A stretch of 18,371 bases of DNA from positions 1 through 18,371 of the forward strand of contig CAMATV010000019.1 in assembly GCA_945861235.1 (NCBI GenBank). Reading direction: 5' to 3'. The position numbers and the translations under genes were made by a program. The stretch is from Opitutus sp. GAS368 (GTDB taxonomy: Bacteria; Verrucomicrobiota; Verrucomicrobiia; Opitutales; Opitutaceae). Numbering within the stretch: the first letter of the stretch is position 1; every line of letters starts with the position of its first letter. This document shows, piece after piece, positions 14,660 through 18,371 of the stretch. The notes beneath the pieces were generated by a model that did no database searches, was not told the DNA's origin, and was given only the letters and a program-made list of their open reading frames with translations.

Positions 14660-15766
14660 TCAGCGCCAGTTAGCGAGGAACGTTTCGAGATCGGCCAGCG
14701 ACGGACTTTGGGCGGTCCGGACATAGTGACCGCTGGTGCAGACGCCGATTGCGAGGCACGCCTCAGGGGAGAGGCCGAGCAACTGGCCGGTGCTGAAACC
14801 CGCATTGAAGTGGTCGCCAGCACCGGTGGTGATGAGAGGCTTCGTGGTGTAGGGACCGGGGACGCACCAGGTGCCATCGGCGGTCGCGCAGGCGGCGCAC
14901 TCGCGCGGATGCACGACCACGGTAGTGAGCGCGAGCTTGGCGCGGATATCCGCGGCCATCTTGCGCAGGCTCGCCTCGTCTTCGCCGACGGCGTCAAAAC
15001 CAAGCGCGACGTAAACTTGTTGGGCCTCCTTGAGGTTGAGCCCAAGGGTGACGCGGCCGAACTGCGCAAACTTCGCCATGGCAGCGAGCGCGGCGCGGAG
15101 ATCTTCGACGGAACGTTTCTCGGGATCGCAAAGATCAAAAAAGAAAATGCAGTCGTGAGCGGGCAACTTCGGGAGGACACGCTCGACCAGTTCGACGAGA
15201 ATGGCCGTCATGTTGGGAACCATCGTCCAGTTGATCAACGAGACGAGGTCCGCCGCGGCGAGTTCCGCATGAAACGTACTTTCGCCCATCACCGCGCAGA
15301 TGCGGGCATAGGTGATCTCGTCGAGACATTTCATCTGACCCAGCATGATCTTGCCGTCGGTGCACTCCACCGCAGTTGTGTGGGCAGCGTCGCAGATCGA
15401 AAACGTCCGCGCCTTTGCGGCGAGGTCGGCGAACACGGGGTGCACCTGCGGTTGGCCGAGTGCGCCAATGTAAGTGACACGGGCACCGGTCGCCAAGAGG
15501 GCGTTGGCCATAATCGGGCCATTGCCTCCGAGTTTGTCCATGCGGGGGAAGAGCTCGATATTAGTGCTCTTGCCGGCCGCGGCGACAATGCGCTGACCAA
15601 ATTCCGTCAGGGTTGAAATCGGTGAAAAATCCTCGCCCTGACCGCGGCGCAGACCGACGGGGGTGACGATGGTATCGACGAAGCCGTCAAAACCGACGAC
15701 GGCGGACTTGGCGCTGAGGCGGGCGCGATTGGCTTGGAGTTCTTGGAGGGCGCGGGGACGAAACAT
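14660..15766 (-). CDS. PfkB-family carbohydrate or nucleoside kinase
   Basis: Transfers phosphate from ATP to a sugar or nucleoside hydroxyl; the substrate cannot be told from sequence. The 368-residue protein is a little longer than ribokinase or fructokinase. It has the N-terminal sugar-binding Gly motif LGGNGPIMANALLATGA near residues 75-90, a hydrophobic FFFDLCDPEKR segment, and the C-terminal signature TTGAGDHFNAGF with the catalytic base Asp318. The N-terminus VVGFDGFVDTIV is also typical. I chose the ATG at 15766 (MFRPRALQELQ); the open frame continues 37 residues upstream into sequence that looks non-coding and contains a T-tract repeat. First gene of the minus-strand unit ahead of tmk and holB, and divergent from exbB across a 174-base gap. 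Confidence 0.9.
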   Translation of the reverse strand: MFRPRALQELQANRARLSAKSAVVGFDGFVDTIVTPVGLRRGQGEDFSPISTLTEFGQRIVAAAGKSTNIELFPRMDKLGGNGPIMANALLATGARVTYIGALGQPQVHPVFADLAAKARTFSICDAAHTTAVECTDGKIMLGQMKCLDEITYARICAVMGESTFHAELAAADLVSLINWTMVPNMTAILVELVERVLPKLPAHDCIFFFDLCDPEKRSVEDLRAALAAMAKFAQFGRVTLGLNLKEAQQVYVALGFDAVGEDEASLRKMAADIRAKLALTTVVVHPRECAACATADGTWCVPGPYTTKPLITTGAGDHFNAGFSTGQLLGLSPEACLAIGVCTSGHYVRTAQSPSLADLETFLANWR

Positions 15767-15834
15767 AATTGGAGAATGGAGAGAACAGCAGAAAATCGTG
15801 AGCAGGCGGCGGCAAACAGATTCGTGCGCGGCGG

Positions 15835-15860
15835 GTTTTTTCGGGACGTTTTTTCGGAAC
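15835..15860. repeat. 13-bp tandem direct repeat with T6 tracts
   Basis: GTTTTTTCGGGAC (15835-15847) is followed directly by GTTTTTTCGGAAC (15848-15860), identical at 12 of 13 positions. The spacing of 13 bases places two T6 tracts slightly over one helical turn apart, which would favour DNA bending or an UP-type element upstream of exbB; function is inference. Confidence 0.7.
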
Positions 15861-15894
15861 GAAACGAAGGTGAGCAACTCGGCGGGAATTTCCG

Positions 15895-15911
15895 TTGAAC
15901 GTGTCGTTCAA
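15895..15911. promoter_or_regulatory. Inverted repeat upstream of exbB
   Basis: TTGAAC-GTGTC-GTTCAA is a perfect 6-bp inverted repeat with a 5-base spacer, ending 29 bases before the exbB ATG. It could be a repressor operator for the transducer operon or a leader hairpin. It does not match the Fur-box consensus. Confidence 0.4.
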
Positions 15912-15940
15912 ACCCGCCAACTGTTCACGCACTCACACCT

Positions 15941-16645
15941 ATGCTCGCGTTGTTTACCCATCCGCACGTCCTTGCTTCCGCCAACATCATTGAGATTTTC
16001 GAACGCTGCGGCTTGGTCGACAAGCTCATCGTCGTCGGACTGGCGCTCTTCAGTTTGATCGCCTGGACGATCATGTTTGGAAAACACTTCGAGTTGAAGC
16101 GCCTGCGCATGCTCAACCACCGCTTTGATGCACACCTCCGCGATCAAAAGACGCTGCTCGATCTGCCGGAGTCGTTTCGCAACCAACGCGTGATCCCCTA
16201 TGCCGACCTGTTGGCCGATGCCGTGGAGAGCTATTGGCGGGCTGCGGCGATTACCAAGGAGCAGGGCATCGAGAATTCGCGCGCGCGACTGGAGCACGCG
16301 GAGAATGCCATTCAACGCGCGATCGCCCGGCAGACGCTGCGCTACGAATCGAGCATGATCTTCTTGGCCTCGATCGTATCAGGTGCGCCGTTCATCGGTT
16401 TGCTCGGGACGGTCTGGGGTGTGATGGAAGCCTTCAGTGCGGTGGCGACCCAGCAGACCGCGGGAATCCAGCAACTCGCGCCGGGCGTCTCCGGAGCGAT
16501 GCTGGCGACGATCGCCGGTCTGGTGGTGGCGATCCCTTCGGTGTTCGGTTACAATTTTCTCCTCGGCAATACGCGCACGATGACCATCGAGATCGAAAAC
16601 TACGCGAGTTCGCTCGCGGACCGGCTCGAACTTGAATCGAAGTAA
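15941..16645 (+). CDS. exbB: MotA/TolQ/ExbB proton channel family protein
   Basis: Inner-membrane motor subunit that, with ExbD, uses proton flow to energise TonB or TolA. The 234-residue protein has the expected three membrane segments: about 25-48 (VDKLIVVGLALFSLIAW), about 138-163 (MIFLASIVSGAPFIGLLGTV) and about 183-205 (GAMLATIAGLVVAIPSVFGY), with a long cytoplasmic loop between the first two. GLLGTVWGVMEAF and GVSGAMLATIAGL are the family's signature blocks. TolQ and ExbB are hard to separate by eye; the absence of tolB and pal after the downstream tonB argues for the Exb role but does not prove it. exbD follows after 26 bases. The ATG at 15941 has no Shine-Dalgarno. Confidence 0.9.
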   Translation: MLALFTHPHVLASANIIEIFERCGLVDKLIVVGLALFSLIAWTIMFGKHFELKRLRMLNHRFDAHLRDQKTLLDLPESFRNQRVIPYADLLADAVESYWRAAAITKEQGIENSRARLEHAENAIQRAIARQTLRYESSMIFLASIVSGAPFIGLLGTVWGVMEAFSAVATQQTAGIQQLAPGVSGAMLATIAGLVVAIPSVFGYNFLLGNTRTMTIEIENYASSLADRLELESK

Positions 16646-16671
16646 GTCGACTCCCCTCCGACCTCGAAACC

Positions 16672-17100
16672 ATGGCCAGAAATTTTCGCCGACCACGCTC
16701 CGCCCAGCCGATCGCGGACCTAAATGTCACGAACCTCATCGACCTCGGGTTCATGCTGCTGATTATTTTTATGGTGGTGGCGACCGTCTCGAAGCAGGAG
16801 CAATCGTTGCCGGTGAGCTTGCCGTTGGAATCGAAGAGCCTGCAAACGAAAGCGGACCCGACGGATAAATTTGAGACGATCACCATCAAGTCCGACGGCA
16901 GCCTGAGTTTGGGCAGCAAGTCGGTGACCGTGGCGCAACTCTCCCGCGAGTTGGCGACGTTCGCGAAACTCCCCAAACCGCCCGTTTTTCGCATCCGCGG
17001 CGATGCCAAGGCGGTTTTGCAGTATCTCGTCGTCGTGCTGGATGAGCTGAAGAAAAACGGCCTGTCGCGCATCATGATCGACACGCAGGTGTCGGGCTAA
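16672..17100 (+). CDS. exbD: ExbD/TolR biopolymer transport protein
   Basis: Partner of ExbB in the proton-driven motor. The 142-residue protein has a short basic cytoplasmic N-terminus (RNFRRPRSAQP), one membrane helix (about 23-41) and a periplasmic domain ending in VVVLDELKKNGLSRIMIDT. The helix carries the essential proton-handling Asp24 in NVTNLIDLGFMLLIIFMV; most relatives read NVTPLVDVMLVLLIIFM, so Asn21 and Gly26-Phe27 are mild departures. It sits between exbB and tonB (gaps 26 and 45 bases) in one operon. The ATG at 16672 has CGAAACC just upstream and no Shine-Dalgarno. Confidence 0.92.
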   Translation: MARNFRRPRSAQPIADLNVTNLIDLGFMLLIIFMVVATVSKQEQSLPVSLPLESKSLQTKADPTDKFETITIKSDGSLSLGSKSVTVAQLSRELATFAKLPKPPVFRIRGDAKAVLQYLVVVLDELKKNGLSRIMIDTQVSG

Positions 17101-17145
17101 GAAATCGTCGCCTCGGGCGTCTTCGTTGCACTACCACCCCGCACC

Positions 17146-18102
17146 ATGAGCGACCGAATGCCCGCTGCCTTTGTGACTTCTGTGGTCCTCCACAGCCTCG
17201 TGGTTGCGGTGCTACTGTTGGCGGCGTATTCGAAGAGTTTCGAATCGAAACCGGCCACGAAAGTCTTCGAATTGGTCGCGGGTGAAGGCGATAATTTTGC
17301 AGCGACGGAAGCGCCGGCACTGGGTTCGCCGGGTGGAATCAAGCTAACGGTTCCTCCGCCGCCTGCACCGCAGCCCGAATCAGTGAAGCCGGAGCCGGCG
17401 TCGCCCGAGGTGACGAAGCCCATGCCCGTTCCAGAAAAGCCAATACCGACGCCGCCCTTGCCGACGCCGCCCGTGCCCGCACCAATCGTGCCGAAGCCGC
17501 CGATTCCGGTGGCACCTCCAGTCCCAAAACAGGAGCCAGTAAAATCGCCGACCGAGCCGAAGCCGACGACCTCCAAAACCAAGACCATGGCCGAGCAGAT
17601 GCGCTGGGAGGCGATCCGGAGCGAATCGAAAATTAAAACGCAGATCGCCCGCGATAAAGCCGCTGAGAAAAAACGGCTAGAGCAAGAGGCCAAGGTCGCC
17701 AAGGCTGCGGCTGCGAGCGCGCCTCGCGTTGACGTTGAGGGCATCGTCAAGGGGGTTCAGGGTGGATCGACCGCGAATAAAGTAGGCGGGGCAGGCGGCA
17801 AAGCGCTCGTGCGCAGCGACGCCCCGGAGATGGACGTGTATTTCGCGGAGTTGAGGGATCGCCTGTTGAAGGCGTTGGACAAGCCGCCGGGGCTGAGTGA
17901 CACGCTGGTGGCTGAGGCTGAATTTCGCATCGGTGCTGACGGCTCCATCCGCGGAGCGAAAATTATCAGTCCCTCAGGCAGCGCGGAATTTGATCGGGCG
18001 GTACTTGAAGCCTATTCGCGGGTGCGGATGCGGGCGCGGCCTGATGGCAAGAGTACGGTGCAGACCGCGCGCTTTCGAACGAAGGATTTGGATGGCGGCT
18101 GA
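17146..18102 (+). CDS. TonB/TolA-family energy transducer
   Basis: Carries energy from the ExbB/ExbD motor across the periplasm to outer-membrane partners. The 318-residue protein has one N-terminal membrane anchor (about 7-28) with Ser12-x3-His16 in TSVVLHSLVVAVLL, the motif TonB and TolA use to engage the motor. A long Pro-rich spacer follows (about 65-140; PPPPAPQPE, TPPLPTPPVPAP), then a charged, Ala/Lys/Glu-rich helical stretch (about 150-190; KKRLEQEAKVAKAAAASAP) that recalls TolA. The C-terminal TonB/TolA domain (about 225-318) has EFRIGADGSIRGAKIISPSG and FDRAVLEAYSRVRM. The mixed layout makes TonB versus TolA undecided; no tolB or pal follows. Third gene of the operon, ending 60 bases before tRNA-Ala. 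The ATG at 17146 is preceded by a C/A-rich stretch, with no Shine-Dalgarno. Confidence 0.83.
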   Translation: MSDRMPAAFVTSVVLHSLVVAVLLLAAYSKSFESKPATKVFELVAGEGDNFAATEAPALGSPGGIKLTVPPPPAPQPESVKPEPASPEVTKPMPVPEKPIPTPPLPTPPVPAPIVPKPPIPVAPPVPKQEPVKSPTEPKPTTSKTKTMAEQMRWEAIRSESKIKTQIARDKAAEKKRLEQEAKVAKAAAASAPRVDVEGIVKGVQGGSTANKVGGAGGKALVRSDAPEMDVYFAELRDRLLKALDKPPGLSDTLVAEAEFRIGADGSIRGAKIISPSGSAEFDRAVLEAYSRVRMRARPDGKSTVQTARFRTKDLDGG

Positions 18103-18110
18103 AAAAATCC

Positions 18111-18138
18111 TTGCATTCGTGCGCGGAACTTTGATTTT
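18111..18138 (+). promoter_or_regulatory. Possible tRNA promoter
   Basis: TTGCAT (18111-18116) could be a -35 box, with a weak GATTTT (18133-18138) as -10 at a 16-base spacing. An A-rich GAAAAAATCC just upstream (18101-18110) resembles an UP element. The -10 match is poor, so the assignment is tentative; the tRNA may instead be read through from tonB. Confidence 0.3.
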
Positions 18139-18162
18139 CCTGACCTCCCGTTCAGCGGGAAT

Positions 18163-18238
18163 GGGCTCTTAGCTCAGTTGGTAGAGCGCCTCAATGGCAT
18201 TGAGGAGGTCAACGGTTCGATCCCGTTAGGGTCCACCA
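18163..18238 (+). tRNA. tRNA-Ala (anticodon GGC)
   Basis: A complete 76-base cloverleaf with encoded CCA. The acceptor stem pairs GGGCTCT with AGGGTCC and includes the G3-U70 wobble that identifies alanine tRNA. The D arm is AGCTCAGTTGGTAGAGC. The anticodon stem CCTCA/TGAGG encloses the loop ATGGCAT with anticodon GGC, reading GCC (and GCU). The T arm contains GGTTCGATCCC. It is followed immediately by an intrinsic terminator. Confidence 0.97.
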
Positions 18239-18242
18239 TTTT

Positions 18243-18274
18243 GAAGGCCGCCGTAACCGGCGGCCTTCTTTTTT
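18243..18274 (+). terminator. Intrinsic terminator after tRNA-Ala
   Basis: GAAGGCCGCCG and CGGCGGCCTTC form a perfect 11-bp GC-rich stem with a TAAC loop, followed at once by TTTTTT (18269-18274). It begins five bases after the tRNA CCA end and is the only textbook intrinsic terminator in the window. There is no matching T-run for the minus strand. Confidence 0.93.
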
Positions 18275-18276
18275 GG

Positions 18277-18371
18277 CTAAGATTGCAGCGCGGGCGGCGG
18301 TTCGACGGGTAGGGGAGAGACGGGGTAGTTCCGCGCCAGAACCATTCGCCAGTGGGCGTCGTCGATCTCGC
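18277..18371 (-). CDS. C-terminal fragment of an unidentified convergent gene
   Basis: An open minus-strand frame enters from the right window edge and stops at a TAG (18277-18279). The visible 30 residues include EIDDAHWRMVLARNYPVSP and a Pro-rich tail. Codon third positions are mostly G or C as in the neighbouring genes, and the stop sits just beyond the tRNA terminator, both consistent with a real gene end. Too little is visible to name a family, and a chance open frame of this length is possible. Confidence 0.4.
   Translation of the reverse strand, partial: EIDDAHWRMVLARNYPVSPLPVEPPPALQS

Larger units (their letters stand above)
15767..15940. promoter_or_regulatory. Divergent control region, PfkB kinase / exbB
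   Basis: This 174-base gap should hold promoters for both operons. Visible structure: a 13-bp tandem repeat with T-tracts at 15835-15860 and an inverted repeat at 15895-15911, each listed separately. I could not identify convincing -35/-10 pairs, and neither flanking start has a Shine-Dalgarno sequence. Confidence 0.45.

Noticed and set aside
14651..15616. Long plus-strand frame of 321 residues opposite the PfkB-family kinase
   Set aside because: No recognisable motifs; the minus strand carries the TTGAGDHFNAGF kinase signature.
1..18371. CRISPR arrays, insertion sequences, prophage, toxin-antitoxin or defence genes
   Set aside because: No regularly spaced repeats, transposase, integrase, phage or defence-type motifs were seen; coding is continuous housekeeping and envelope genes.

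Overview
The window is a dense, GC-rich stretch of chromosome from a Gram-negative bacterium. An outer-membrane TolC-type channel, two TonB-type energy transducers, an ExbB/ExbD motor and a Tat-targeted oxidoreductase subunit all imply a periplasm and outer membrane. Three things together suggest a Verrucomicrobiota member close to Opitutaceae: the gene content, the almost complete lack of Shine-Dalgarno sequences, and short CTCAAC-type and CACGAAA-type repeats. This is an inference from style, not a database match. I see no phage, transposase, CRISPR array or toxin-antitoxin module, and no gap between genes longer than 300 bases.

Layout. Positions 2-1735 (minus) hold nadE, glutamine-dependent NAD synthetase. 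Across a 131-base divergent gap, a plus-strand run at 1867-6759 reads TolC-type channel, maf, a TonB-like protein, an RluA-type pseudouridine synthase and DAHP synthase; two junctions are ATGA overlaps, so this is probably one operon. A 215-base spacer (6760-6974) carries a micro-copy of part of mutS. mutS (6975-9545, minus) is divergent from an alpha/beta hydrolase (9642-10418, plus), with a compact inverted repeat between them. A GMC oxidoreductase and its Tat-signal small subunit follow (10462-12916). Converging on them is a minus-strand cluster: PfkB-family sugar kinase, tmk and holB (15766 down to 12959). Divergent from that cluster is exbB-exbD-tonB (15941-18102), then tRNA-Ala(GGC), a strong intrinsic terminator, and the tail of a convergent minus-strand gene that runs off the window.

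How the genes work together. Most are housekeeping: NAD synthesis, aromatic amino-acid entry, dTMP phosphorylation, the replication clamp loader, mismatch repair, nucleotide-pool cleaning and RNA modification. The envelope theme appears twice. The exbB-exbD-tonB cluster is a complete proton-driven transducer whose tonB product keeps the Ser-x3-His transmembrane motif. The second TonB-like protein (3802-4926) sits beside a TolC-type channel and lacks that motif. The GMC pair looks like a periplasmic sugar or polyol dehydrogenase in which the small subunit supplies the export signal.

I did not find a clearly new multi-gene system. The most interesting signals are small: a repeat family inserted in frame in loops of NadE and MutS and also present between genes, an inverted repeat whose edge forms the hydrolase start codon, the near absence of Shine-Dalgarno sequences, and an unusual DAHP synthase.
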